From assembly GCA_025084515.1 (NCBI GenBank), contig JAJAGP010003229.1, positions 1 to 64,000 of the forward strand: a DNA stretch of 64,000 nucleotides, read 5' to 3'. The stretch is from Ancistrus triradiatus (lineage: Eukaryota > Chordata > Actinopteri > Siluriformes > Loricariidae). Under the pieces are notes generated by a model. That model ran no database searches, was not told where the DNA came from, and saw only the letters and a list, made by a program, of their open reading frames with translations. The translations under genes were made by a program, and so were the position numbers. This document shows, piece by piece, positions 36,655 through 48,279 of the stretch (position 1 is the first letter of the stretch; the number at the start of each line of letters is the position of its first letter).

Positions 36655-37895
36655 ATCAAACAAAGTCTGCTCTTCATAACACATGTTTGTGGAAGTATAT
36701 CATGGCACAAACAAAGGAGATTTCTGAGGATCTCAGAAAAAGAGTTGTTGCTGCTCATCAGGCTGGAAAAGATTACAAAACCATCTGTAAAGAGTTTGGA
36801 CTCCACCAATCCACAGTCAGACAGATTGTGTACAAATGGAGGAAATTCAAGACCATTGTTACCTTCCCCAGGAGTGGTCGACCAACAAAGATCACTCCAA
36901 GAGCAAGGCATGTAATAGTTGGCGAGGTCACAATGGACCCCAGCATAGCTTCTAAGCAACTGAAGGCCTCTCTCACATTGGCTAATGTTAATGTTCATGA
37001 GTCCACCATCAGAAGAACACTGAACAACAATGGTGTGCATGGCAGGGTTGCAAGAGAAAGCCACTGCTCTCCAAAAAGAACATTGCTGCTCGTCTGCAGT
37101 TTGCTAAAGGTCACGTGGACAAGCCAGAAGGCTACTGGAAGAATGTTTTGTGCATGGATGAAACCAAAATAAAACTTTTTGGTTTTAAAAGAAAAGTGTT
37201 ATGTTTGGGAGAAAGGAAAAGACTTGCATTCCAGCATAAGAACCGTATCCACTTTGTGAAACATGGGGTGGTGGTAGTATCATGGTTTGGGGCCTGTTTT
37301 GTTTTGCTGCATCTGGGCCAGGACGGCTTGCCATCATTAATGGAACAATGAGTTCCCTAAATTATATCAGAGCATTCTAAAGGAAAATGTGAGGACATCT
37401 GTCCATGAACTGAATCTCAAGAGAAGGTGGGTCATGCAGCAAGACAAAAACTCTAAGCACACAAGTCGTTCAATAAAAGAATGGTTAAAGAAGAATAAAG
37501 TTCATGTTTTGGAATGGCCAAGTCAAAGTCCTGACCTTAATCCAATCGAAATGTTGTGGAAGCACCTGAAGTGAGCAGTTAATGTGAGGAAACCCACCAA
37601 CATCCCAGAGCTGAAGCTGTTCTGTACGGAGGAATGAGCTAAAATTCCTCTAAGCCGGTGTGCAGGACTGATCAACAGTTACAGGAAACATTTAGTTGCA
37701 GTTATTGCTGCACAGGGGGCCACACCAGATACTGAAAGCAAAGGTTCACAAACTTTTGCCACTCACTAACATGTAATGTTGGATCATTTTGTTTAATAAA
37801 TAAATGACCAAGTATAATATTTTGTCTCATTTGTTTAACTGGATTCTCTTTATCTATTTTTGGGACTTATCTGACTTTTGGGGAAATCTGATGAT
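36655..37895 (+). mobile_element. Tc1-D copy D, both ends truncated
   Basis: The sequence matches the coding part and inner subterminal regions of copy C in the opposite orientation. It starts at about CAAAGTCTGCTCTTCATAAC and ends after CTATTTTTGGGACTTATCTG. The terminal CAGTGGTGC blocks are missing at both sides, so it could not move. Confidence 0.85.
36702..37735 (+). pseudogene. Tc1-D transposase, best-preserved remnant
   Basis: The frame starts MAQTKEISEDLRKRVV and has the N-terminal paired-like HTH (AAHQAGKDYKTICKEFGLHQ, then a second helix STVRQIVYKWRK). A GRPTKITPRARH block follows (the GRPR-type hook), then a second HTH ending TIRRTLNNNGVHG. A frameshift near 37050 moves the reading to the frame with DKPEGYWKNVLCMDETKIKL, which carries the first catalytic D. 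Two or more further shifts follow around 37190-37270. The last frame has WVMQQDKNSKHTSR (second D), then WPSQSPDLNPIEMLW (final E), and stops at a TGA at 37572-37574 where relatives continue to about 37735. All three catalytic codons are visible but lie in different frames. It is inactive. Confidence 0.9.
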
Positions 37896-39918
37896 TAATG
37901 CCCTAACATAAGCGATCGTCAATCGATGGGCACAACTACCTCAGTTTCCCAGGCAGGTTGGTGATTAGCCTTGTGATGCAGCCTTCAAAAACATGTATTA
38001 CACTGTTTGTGTGTCTTCCTGCACATTATTTTTAGTTTGACTATTCTCCCATCAGTTTATCTCACAGCCCTACGTGTAACCTGTCAATTTCAGAATGATG
38101 TATGTAATCTTACCTTGCTAAAGTTTAGCCTGGCCAGATCTGTGGGGATACACAGTCAGTGTGAAAAGACTGGGTCAAAGACCCACAGAAGAAAATAATG
38201 AGGAAAAGCAAAAAGAGTCATATGCTTCAAAAAGGTGGCAGACACTGTGTGAGTATGAAAACCCAGCTAACAAGCTAATGTTTTGTCAAGACTGTTGGCG
38301 AAGTGTTGCGTGTTTGTTTATTTGCACTTTAAAAGTTGGACTGGTGTCTAATTATCAAAGGATGGCTATTAAACAACAGTTGTTTAGGAGACACAGACTT
38401 AATAGCAAGACTTGATCTTTATTACACTTCATTAGGCCTCTCATGTAGCTCTAACAATCAGCCCGCATCACATAACCTTTGACAGTCAGTGTCATCACCG
38501 ACAGGTTTTCCAAAGTAACATGGTGCTCTGCTGACACAGAGATCCCTGTATTTGCACCCTTAGCTGAGAGACAGCCGACTAGCAGAAGAATGTGCTTGGG
38601 TTTCTCTAATTGGCAGCCTGCTCTCTCGGCCACAGCTGGGACTTTTGGGAATAATGACCAACTAGACTGGCTGTGGCTGGAACAGCTCCATCAACTTACG
38701 CCCCCCAGTGACAGACTCACCAGGGACAGGGTTTCAGTCTGATTAATTTGAGTGGCAGAGAAAGGGGAGTAGATGGGACTGAATGGGTGCATGACATTGT
38801 AACTTTATTACTAAAGAGCAACGATGGCAGCAGCCATAAACAAATGACGCTCTGGGAGGGAGGCCACCTGGGTGCCCCCAACACTTGAGGACACCTCAGT
38901 GGTGCTGTTTGTAATAGCTGTAGAGAATATTGTACTCCCAAGACAGGTTTTTAGCTTGTGGAGTTGACATATTGGAGTAGTGAGCACCCTGGTGGGTTGT
39001 CATGTGTATTACCCGTAGAGTAATTACTGTTGTAATGTTCATACATTACACTCATTACAGAATTAAGCTGGCTCTGACCATCAGTCACAGCCTTAATGAA
39101 ATAAAGGATTAATATATAATCATTACAGGTAGAAATGTTCTCAGCTGTACACACTGATGAAATATTTCTTTTCCATGTTGCATTATTTATTCTTCATATT
39201 TCAGCAACTGTCTCTTCTACTGTCATGGGTCCCGTGCACATGTAGCCTCTTAGTCCTTCTCCCTGACATGGTGCCAGTGCTGGCGCTAGTGCCTAATCTT
39301 GCACTGCTGCACGCTTTTCCTCTGCAAAACCTGTGCAGGTTTTGTGCTGCAAAGAAAGACTTGGAATGGCATCATTTCCTTACTTTGACCAAAAGTAGCT
39401 CAGGAAAGTGAAAACACAGGAGAATCACAGAAAGTTGCTGGAGTTGGAAAAAAAGAGCTGTTGTAAATGTTAATCTACTTAGTAGTAAAAGACGATGGGC
39501 ATTAAGACCTGAGCGATTTTTATAAAGGGCTAACTCATTATGCCAGACTTTGTTCCAGAATATCTGAAATGAAAAGACTTGTGCTTCAGGTCAGCTGTAA
39601 TGAGCACTCACTGATAGTGGTCAGCGAAAAAAACAGCCCTGCAATCGGATAATGGACTTTGGAGTATTGGAAGAAACTCTGCCTGGTGTGATGTGTTCTT
39701 TTCTTTTACAGCTCATGGATGGCTGGGTACAGGTGTGCTGTTTTCTTGTGGAAGTGATGGCACCAGGATGCATTGTGGGAAGAAGGCAAGCCAATGGGAA
39801 ACCCTGGATCTGGGACACAGTTAGACACAGGCTGTCTATCTAAACATCGTTGCTGTCCAGATGGTCACAATGTCACTCATCAGTATATCTGTCTATCCTG
39901 CACCATTATATATTTGTG
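37896..39918. other. Unassigned spacer
   Basis: No gene or transposon recognised in 2 kb. ORFs up to 87 codons (38479-38742) have no motif. Confidence 0.45.
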
Positions 39919-39941
39919 TACACTATATAGGCAAAAATACA

Positions 39942-40858
39942 TGCATTGACAAACCCAGACAGAAATGTCGGATTGCTGCAAAGTGCTGCAGGTGTTTTCT
40001 GATTAGACACTGGTACTTGCCACAAGAGGGCGTAAAAGTGCTTCTTCTGCTGTCTATAAAATAGGTCTGAGAGGCCAGTTTTTGGTAGTGTACCTCTTGT
40101 CGAGAGATCGTTAACTGCTAGACATGCCTCTATGACGCACTCGAAAACATTTTGCCCAGCTGACAGACTTTGAGAGGGGGCACAACATTTGTTGTGGAGC
40201 CACACACAGGCCCAACTGCTGATGTGATGACAGGGAGCCATCACATACGACAGTCGGTCACCCATAGTAGTGATACATTTACATTTACATTTACAGCATT
40301 TAGCAGACGCCCTTATCCAGAGCGACTTACAATTGGTACAGTCTTACAATAGGCATTAACTACTCAGCAATATGTGCAGGACATTCTGCAGCCTCATGTG
40401 TTGCCTCTCATGACAGAGCTTCCAACTAGGATTTTTTTGGCAGGATAAAGTATGCCGACACACATCAAGGGCATGTTTGTGGAATGTGTTCTCAGGAACG
40501 TCTCCACCAGATTGCAACATTTCCTTGGTCTGACCGGTCACCAGATTTATTGTCAATCAAGCCTTTATGAGACCAGCTGGGAGTGTGGATGAGTGTGAGG
40601 ATCTACAGGCCCAGCTGTGTCATAGAGACATAACTAGCAGTCAACAATCTCTTACCAAGAGGTACACTACACAAAAGTAGCCTCTGAGAGCCTTTTTATA
40701 GGGATTCGAGGGAAGAGCTTTTTTATGCCCTCTTGTGGCAAGACCCAGTGTCTAATCAGACCACAACTGTAATCATTCACATATCTGCCTAAGACATAAC
40801 TGCTTGCCGAGTTTCGCAGCAATACTATTTTTTATCTATTTATTTTTATGTCAGTGTG
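39942..40858. mobile_element. Tc1-B deletion derivative with SINE-A tail inside
   Basis: Inverted ends read AGAAATGTCGGATTGCTGCA at the left and the degenerate inverse at the right (TTCGCAGCAATACTATTTT). Further inverted blocks are GGTGTTTTCTGATTAGACAC and AGAGGTACACTACAC. The interior keeps C-terminal transposase blocks: DKVCRHTSRACLWNVFS-like text, then a TCTGACCGGTCACCAGATTT block (the SPDL motif). The coding 5' half is deleted. A minus-strand SINE-A tail is inserted at 40275. Confidence 0.75.
40275..40349 (-). repeat. SINE-A, 3' tail only
   Basis: Plus-strand text begins with three ACATTT units, then CAGCATTTAGCAGACGCCCT, and ends near AATTGGTACAGTCTTACAAT. This is the last ~75 bp of SINE-A, so the copy is strongly 5' truncated, as expected for target-primed reverse transcription. 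Confidence 0.8.
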
Positions 40859-41626
40859 TGTATAAGGGCAAAAGTTTTGGATACCCCTTCTAATTATTGA
40901 GTGCAATTAATTTTCATAGTAGCACATTCCTAATATAAAGCACACATTTCTGGATTCTCCATAGACAAACAGTGACATTAGAAAGAGTTGTACTAATTAG
41001 CCCAGTGGCAGCACAGTGGTGCAGTGGTTAATGCTGTTGCCTCACAGCTCCTAGATCTCCACGTTCTCACTCCACCTGTGTGAACTCTGCAAGTCCTCCT
41101 CGTGTCTGCATGGGATTATTCCGAGTACTCCGGTTTTCTCCCACATTCCAAAAATATGCATGTTGAGTTAATTGGGGTTTCTAAAGTGCCCTTAGTATTT
41201 AAGTGTGTGCATGAGTGCGAGTGTATGTGCCCTACAATGGAGTGGCTCCATGTCTACAGTTGTTCCTGCTTTTTAAGAAAATTATTAAGCAGATAAGAAA
41301 ATGAATGAACGAATGAATGAACTGTCCTGCTGTCCTTAAGCAAAGTCTATAGACAATTGGTTTGCCAACTTTGACTGTGAACTTGGCTGGCTGGCACAGA
41401 ACCTTGACTCCATCAGACACCTTAAAAATGTACTGGAATGCCAAAAAGCCAGGGCTTATTGTCTAACATCAGAAGCTGACCCCACAGTCATATTGCAAAA
41501 TCTAGTAGAAAGCCCTTTTAGAAGAAAAAGCATGTTGTAGCAGCAAAAGTGGGGGGCAAACTCCATGCTAATTCCCATGTTTTGGAAGTATTTTTTTTGG
41601 GTGTCCACTTTTGTCTATATAGTGTA
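40859..41626 (+). mobile_element. Tc1-C deletion derivative with SINE-B inside
   Basis: The left part GGGCAAAAGTTTTGGATACC and the right end GGGTGTCCACTTTTGTCTAT before ATAGTGTA are inverted ends. The interior keeps CTTGACTCCATCAGACACCT (the DLNSI region). A SINE-B is inserted at 41008-41330. A second terminus-like block, CACTATATAGGCAAAAATA, lies at about 39919-39940, before the Tc1-B copy. The Tc1-B may therefore have inserted into this element's left end. Confidence 0.7.
41008..41330 (+). repeat. SINE-B, near full length
   Basis: The head is GGCAGCACAGTGGTGCAGTG, followed by GTTGCCTCACAGCTCC, the GTGTGAACTCTGCAAGTCC block and ATGCATGTTGAGTTAATTGG. It ends in a GAATGAACGAATGAATGAAC tail. 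Confidence 0.85.
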
Positions 41627-41869
41627 AGTATATTCTGAAGCTTTTGAGCTAAAGTTGAATATTCAATGACAGAAAAAAAGTTATTTAAGAAAAATACCTG
41701 TGCAGTGCAAGAGAGTTTTTAATATTATTGTTAAAACAATATGCAATTAGTGAATGAAACATTATGCAATCAGCTGAAAGGCCATCTGTCACTGCAGTGA
41801 ATAAAATGTTCTTTGAGCACACAATTACAATTAACACAATTAAAAGACATAACTCATGTATTGTGTGCC

Positions 41870-42160
41870 ATGGTAGGGCAGTGGTTAGTGCTGTTGCCTC
41901 AAAGCTCCAGAGACTTTGGTTTGAGTCCCAGCCTGTACAATGCCTGTGTGGAGTTTGCATGTTCTCCCCATGTCCGTGTAGTTTTCCTCCCACGTTACAA
42001 AGACATGCATTATGTCAACTGGTGTCTCTAAAGTGTCCCAGTATAGTGAGTAGTGAGTAGAAGTGAGTGCGTGAGCGATGAATTGACACCCTGTCCAGGG
42101 TTGGTTCCTGTCTTACACCATGAATAGTGGGTAGGAAAAATGAATGGTTGATTGAGTGAC
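41870..42160 (+). repeat. SINE-B, near full length
   Basis: It has the head GGTAGGGCAGTGGTTAGTGC, a box B GGTTTGAGTCCC, GTGTGGAGTTTGCATGTTCT, and a tail of short GAATG/GATTG units. Confidence 0.85.
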
Positions 42161-42164
42161 TGAG

Positions 42165-43315
42165 TGAAGTCATGTATCTATTGTTCAGTACATGTTCAGT
42201 ATACTGTAACAGGGTTGACTTTTTATAGTGAATAATATTCTCCCAGACAAAAGGAAAACATTGATTACTCCTCTAACTCATTTTAAGCATTACTCTTGCA
42301 GTTCAAACTCTTGAACTGAAAATGAGTCATTTTATTTATTTATTTTATTGAGCTATTATTTTTTAACAAAGCAAGTCACAAGAACAAATTGCTATTATTA
42401 AGTCTAATTGTTATTTACCTAACCACTGAAAAAGAAAAGTTGTTTGATCAATTAATATTTAATAACTGGTCAATCAAGCTGTAGGAAAGGGACTGTCTGC
42501 TAGAACAACCAAACACTCCAGGTGTTTTTTTTTAAGTAGTGGTCAGTAATATTTCTTCAGAAGACTTTTTTGAAGGCAAAGTTTTCCTCAGTTTCTGGTA
42601 GCTGACACCAAAATGCATGTCCTAATCTGTGTGGCTGCCCCAGGTTCTGAACTCAGGAAAAAAAAACCCCCAGAAAAGATCCATGACTTCACAGAAATTT
42701 CCAACCCCTTTAAACTTAGACAGCCAATTACTGTTTTTCTGAACTATCACTGACCTTAGCAACAGTAGTAGAAACGAGACCTATAGCAAATCATTATACC
42801 ACCTTGAAACAGTCACTTTTTGTCTTACAGCCTACAATCATAACCCATTAAAATATCCTAACCCAGCTTTATTAACATATTTTGCTTACAACATTCAAAT
42901 AAAAAAGATAAAATGCAACAGTTCTGATTAATACCTAATGAAAAATTTGAATAAAATTACTTTGTAGACCCTACATTAGCTTCACTTAACATTCTGAGCC
43001 ATAAAGACATCAGCAGCCTCTTGGTAGATTCCCAGATCAATATCCTCCTGGTTTGGCTATCTAGTTTGGAGATATGACCCAGTGCTGGTGCTCTTATACA
43101 CTGTACACTTCCTTATAATGCTCTGAATGTTACTCTGAGGATTTTCTATATGCACCCTTTATGAACCATTTTCCTATTTTATAGTAATACATATAGTAAC
43201 TCTTTAGCACAAGTCCCTTCTTAAAGGAGCCCTGGATGGTGAGTTCTATGTTGATGATTCCCTCATCCATCATCCTCTCTCTCAGACACAGTCAATCTTG
43301 TCTGTGTGATACCTG
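42165..43315. other. Unassigned spacer
   Basis: AT-rich; nothing recognised. Confidence 0.45.
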
Positions 43316-43317
43316 AC

Positions 43318-43405
43318 CCAGCCGGAAGGCACACCTGGTACTCAAACCCAGGTCACTGCGAGGGTGGGATAGCTTCTTTGACTGCTGTGCCAGCTGAGGG
43401 CCAAG
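43318..43405 (-). repeat. SINE-C, tRNA-like head
   Basis: On the minus strand it reads GGCCCTCAGCTGGCACAGCA (box A TGGCACAGCAG), then GACCTGGGTTTGAGTACC (box B-like). The spacing is tRNA-like. No other copy was seen in the window, and the 3' body was not delimited. Confidence 0.45.
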
Positions 43406-43824
43406 TAATGAATGATTAAATTATGAAGAAGCCAGTTTTTGACAAATCCTTCAGAGTTTCATTAAAAAATAATTATGCACATAATGCAGGACTTTCAAAT
43501 GTGTTTTTAATTAAGCAATGGCTCATTCATTCTATGTTGAAAATGTAATGTCTCATTACAAGACAACCCTGGTGAGATCAATGGAAATGGTCCACCTGTT
43601 CATCTAATTCAAGCCAGTGACCCTGCACAACAAAAGTATCATTTTGACTGTCTGGCAGAACATTTACTTCAGGTTTACATACAAAAATGGCATAACAAGA
43701 AAATGTGTTTAAATAATGGTATAGATGGATGAGTATAATAAGGTTGAGGTGGATGCTACAGTCCAGAACATCACATATATTGTTTTGAAATAACATTAAA
43801 TGTAACAGTCATATAAAAACAACA
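43406..43824. other. Unassigned spacer
   Basis: Nothing recognised. Confidence 0.4.
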
Positions 43825-43912
43825 ACTGTCTAGGGTTGTTCCTGCCATGCGCACTATGCCGCCGGCTAGGAACCGGCTCTTCCACGACCCTGTTCAGGAT
43901 CATGTATCTACT
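43825..43912 (+). repeat. SINE-B 3' piece
   Basis: The text AGGGTTGTTCCTGCCATGCG and then ACGACCCTGTTCAGGAT matches the 3' body of the copy at 44432. Confidence 0.65.
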
Positions 43913-44431
43913 ACAGAGGATTGTGGATATAAAATGAGCAAAAAACATTTTCCAATATATTGCTTTTAGATAACAATGGAAATACAGGATAGTGTCAATA
44001 CAAGCATATTGTTTAATGCCCAAAATGATGCACTACAAATTCAAAAAATTGTGGATAAAAAGTTATAAGTTATTTATACATTTATTGTTATAAAAAATTA
44101 TACATAAATTTCTATAGCGTTTGTTCACTTTTTCTGCTACCACCACTTGCATCCTAAAGATAGAGCAGGGCAGAAAGCTGTTTACATCTGGCTGAAACAG
44201 AGATCACTAAGTAGAAGGGGCATCTACATACTTTTGACCAGTTAGTTTAAATGACGTGTAAACGTCATTTCAAGAATGATTCCCTCCATTTTCCTCATCA
44301 AGAAAAATGGAAGGAAAGTGCATTAATTATTTAATGTGCAGATTCATATTACATGCATTTACCAAAGCTTTCCACAAATGTGTGCTCTAAAAGTTCAGAG
44401 GACCATTAGCTAATTCTTAAATACATGTATT

Positions 44432-44738
44432 GTTGGGGTGGCTGCGTAGGTAGAACTGTCACCTCACAGCGAGAAGGTCCTGGGTTCAATCCCCAATTGG
44501 TGTGGTCTGGGTCCTTTCTGTGTGGAGTCTGTATGTCCTCTCCCAATCCACGTGGGTTAACTGGTGTCTCTAAAAGTTCCCCTAGTGTGTGAGTATATGT
44601 ATGAGTGTGAGTGTATATGCCCTACGATGGATTGGTGCCCTGTCTGGGGTTGTTACTACCCTATGCTGCCTGTTAGGCACCAGCTCTCCCGTGACCCTGT
44701 CCAGAATGAAGTGGATAAGAAAGTGAATGAATGAAAGT
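44432..44738 (+). repeat. SINE-B, full length
   Basis: The copy runs from GGGGTGGCTGCGTAGGTAGA through box B GGGTTCAATCCCC and the CTTTCTGTGTGGAGTCTG block. It then passes CTACGATGGATTGGTGCCCT to a GTGAATGAATGAAAG tail. It is the most complete member here. Confidence 0.85.
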
Positions 44739-44930
44739 GTAGTTGTGAGCTAAAAATTTAAGATCAAATTTTTTTTTGTTGTAAATGTAATTTTGATGAC
44801 ATGATTTCTGATAACACAAAATTATGACAAAAAAACTTAAAATTTTATTAAATTATCATGAACAAAATTCAATTTCAGGTAAACTAATGTTTGTATAGGC
44901 ATGGATAGTCATTTGTTTCTACACTCACTG

Positions 44931-45584
44931 ACAAAAAAAAAGATAAATAAATAAAGCACCCACATAGAAATGTCAGAGTGCAGCTAAACTCACAGTTATG
45001 TATCAGGCAGATATGTAAATGATTACAGGTGTTTTCTGATTAGTGCTTCCCCTTATGCCCTATAAAGAGGCTCTCAGAGGCTACTTTTGGGTAATGTACC
45101 TCTTGGTGTGATACAAGGGACACTAACAGTTCAGTGATATGTGCGGGCATCCTGCTGCCACGTGTGTTGCCTCTCATGCCAGGGCTTCCAACTGCCATTT
45201 TTCAGCAAGATAATGCTTGCCCAAACACAGCAAGGGTTTCCCAGGAATGTCTCCGCCAGATTGCAACACTTCCTTGACCTGCCCTGTCACCAGATTTATT
45301 GCCAATCAAGCATTTATGGGACCAGAAAGCTATGAGTGTGGAGGATCTACAGGTACATCTGTGGGCAAATGTGTCATAGAGGCATGTCTAGCACAAAGAG
45401 GTACACTACCCAAAAGTAACATCTGAGAGCCTTTTTATAGAGCAGCGGGAGCAGTACTTTTACCACCAGTGTCTAATCAGAACTGTAATCATTTACATAT
45501 CTGCCTGTGATGTAACTGCATGGCAAGTTTTGCAGCAATCCGACATTTCTATCTGCGTGCTTTATTTTCTTGTCCATGAGTGTA
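44931..45584. mobile_element. Tc1-B deletion derivative (MITE-like)
   Basis: The left end is CACTCACTGACAAAAAAAAA and then CACCCACATAGAAATGTC; the right end is the inverse, ending CTTGTCCATGAGTGTA. Longer inverted blocks are CAGATATGTAAATGATTACA and the GAGGCTCTCAGAGGCTACTT region. The interior codes for QQDNACPNTARVSQECLRQI (second catalytic D region) and a SPDL-type block on the plus strand. The N-terminal half is deleted. Length is about 650 bp. Confidence 0.85.
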
Positions 45585-45589
45585 AATTG

Positions 45590-46990
45590 TCAACATGCCA
45601 AGAGACACACTATGTACATTTCCAAAGGCAATATAAAATGCAACTAACTTACCTAGGCTGTTGGATGATAGTATTTGCAACAAATAGCTCTGAACATTAC
45701 CTGGCTCATCAGTTGACCTGACCTAAGTTTAAACATATGAATATAACTGTGCACATATTCATTAAATTAATTGTGCAAATATTAATATTAAGAAATATTA
45801 GAAAAAAAAAGGCTTACCCAAATCAGGCCACTCTGTTGCGAGGACAATGCCAAACAATGTTTAGTAATATTCTTCCAATATCAGAAAACACAGCACCTAT
45901 GGCATGGATGACCTTTTCACATGTGCAGGTTAAAAAAACCACGAGAATTGGTTTTGACTGCAGTCATTATCCGTGAGCTGTTTGGTACTGACTTTTGTCA
46001 GGAGCTGTGGTTTTCATTAATGCCAGCGCATCAAGAGGTGTCGTGATCAGTGCCACATTATTCACGACGACAACAGCAGGCAGCACTTATGCTAAAGCTG
46101 TAAACAACCTTGGCATGAGATGCAGCAGTTACATGTTGCCTTTTGCTCAGACTTTCCACATATATTCCTTGAACGTCTAAGGTTGACAAAAATGGCATTT
46201 AAGCATTTCATGTTCTTTTGAAGAACGTTGTCAGGATTATTTGTAAGGTCAAACTTTAGTGTGCAGAGGGCTTTGAATGCTAATGTGCTGGCCTCGCTCT
46301 GTAGAATGGTGGGAATTCCTCCTTCTGTATTCCCATATTCAACCATAGTATCCAGATTGAGTGCTAAATTGAATAAATGGTACTTTCACATTAATTCGTC
46401 CTACTGCTTTCATCAGTGCGTTAAATCATCTAGGATTTATACTGTACTTGTTCAACTGGGAATCCTTTTTCAAGCCCAGCAAACTGAAGCATACAACAAT
46501 TATTCATTAACCTCACCACTATTCCTGAAAGAGTGTCATTAGCATTTTGTAAGATATTCTCTGGCCTGACTCTGGTAATTATACAGGGCATAATTTTCAA
46601 CTTGTTTCTCTAGAGAAAACGAGACAATTAAAGAATACTAGTCCTCTCTCCATGAAGTCACGGGTAATTACGTAAGACAATTAAAGTTAAATGTTCTTAG
46701 GGAGAATCTAATATGGAATGTGACTTTAATTAGTTGCAAATTTTAAAGTTGAATAAGCCCAGTTGTGTCAAATCTGATGAAGTTTCAACCTCTTATCTGG
46801 AGTTGCTTTGAAACTGCTGATCAGACAATGTCGAGCATTGAGATATGGTTTGATCGTTGTGCTTATCAGTCGTTAGGAGATAAGATGTTCATATAAGAAG
46901 GGTAGCTTAGCTCCAGGCATTATGATATCATTTAGAAAAGATAGCCCAGTTGATTAGGACAAAAACATCCTTAGTATAAGAAGTTCTGAT
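45590..46990. other. Unassigned island, TAAT/ATTA-rich around 46530-46900
   Basis: No transposon or gene recognised. Between about 46570 and 46745 the homeodomain core TAAT/ATTA occurs repeatedly (GTAATTATAC, ATAATT, CAATTAAAG twice, GTAATTACGTA, TAATTAG). This could be a regulatory element or simple AT richness. Confidence 0.35.
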
Positions 46991-46997
46991 TAAACGT

Positions 46998-47428
46998 ATA
47001 CTATATAACTGAAACTTTTTGGACACCCAGAAATTACACCGCCAAACTTTCACTCTTCTGAGAAGGCTTCCACTAGATTTTGGAACATTACTATTGGGTC
47101 AGGCACTGAGGTTGTACCATAAGCCCTGGCTCACTGTTGCTATTTCATTTCATCTTAAAGGTGTCTGATGGAGGTAAGGTCAGGGCTGTGAGCAAGCCAG
47201 CCAAGTTGTCCACCAAAGCATTTCTGTATGGACATGTTGGAAGGGCAAAAAGTTGATGAAGTGACATGCTGGGGAAGTGAAAGACTATGAAAGTGTCATT
47301 TTGAGAGTCACTGAGGTGTTCAATACAACCCAGTCTACTGCTGCTTGTCCATAGACATTTCATACCTGAATGCTTCCTATTATGAACCTGTTGAATGGGG
47401 TTTCCACAAACGTTTGGTCATATGGTGA
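46998..47428 (-). mobile_element. Tc1-C deletion derivative
   Basis: The left end is ACTATATAACTGAAACTTTT followed by TGGACACC. The right end is CACAAACGTTTGGTCATATG. In between are TTCCACTAGATTTTGGAACA and AGGTAAGGTCAGGGCTGTGA, which are C-terminal transposase blocks read backwards. It lacks the N-terminal coding half. Confidence 0.75.
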
Positions 47429-47497
47429 ATATGCTAACATAGTCTCTTGCTAAACCCAATTGCTTCTTGTATTTTAGTTTCTGTAGTACATGCCTGG

Positions 47498-47768
47498 CAG
47501 CACGGTGGCTGTGGTTAATGCTGGAGCCTCACAGCTAGAACCCTTCTGGGGTTTGAATTTTGGGCCGGCCACAGTGTGTGTGGTGTTTGCACGTTTTTGC
47601 CCTGACCTTGTAGGTTTCCTCTGGGTTCTAAAGTTTCCTCCCTTATTCTAAACACATGGATTAGGCCAGCTGTCTCTAAAGAGCCCCAGTGTGAGTGAAT
47701 GAGTGAGTTGGTACATGTGACATGTGATAGACTGGAATCCTGTCTAGGGATGCTTTCTGCCTTGCACC
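47498..47768 (+). repeat. SINE-B, near full length
   Basis: The copy has GCAGCACGGTGGCTGTGGTT, a box B-like GGTTTGAATTTTGG, GGTGTTTGCACGTTTTTGCC and the AGTGTGAGTGAATGAGTGAG block. Confidence 0.8.
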
Positions 47769-48166
47769 CTGAGCAACCTGTCCCAACCCTCAACTTGTAT
47801 CATCAGACCAACTTTATCGAAACACATGCCCCTGTAAAATGTTGATGTGTCCCACTAAAATCAACTCAGAAAATGTTTTATCCTGGATTACCGAGAACTA
47901 CAATACACACCATGCAAATTCACTACAGGCACTACATTTCCCATAATGCCCCAGCATTCCAAAGGCTTGAGTGGCTTATGCATTTAATCAGAGCCAGTTT
48001 TTCAGTTTTTTTGCAAGGAGCAATGGATATCTGCAAATATTTAAAAGAAAATCAGCCATGCTCAGGACCAGGGTGGTAAGACTATTCATCCCAGGACTCT
48101 CAATAGCCCACTTTTCCATGGTGCAGGAAACTGTGTAATTGAAGCGACAGTTCAGCTCCTACTATA

Positions 48167-48275
48167 CAGTGGTATCTCGGTTCTCAACCAGCATTACATG
48201 CCTTATACAGTATGGATTTTCTGGACGCGACAAGCCTTCTGGAACGAATTAATGACAATAACCAATGAACCACTG
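48167..48275. mobile_element. Short MITE with CAGTGGTATCTCGG end
   Basis: The 109-bp unit has ends CAGTGG and CCACTG with TA on both sides (48165-48166, 48276-48277). It contains GGTTCTCAACC and TCTGGAACGAATTAATGACA. A related unit is at 51365-51519. Confidence 0.6.
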
Positions 48276-48279
48276 TACT

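Noticed and set aside
36651..37064. 137-codon minus-strand ORF
   Set aside because: It is the shadow of the Tc1-D transposase on the opposite strand.
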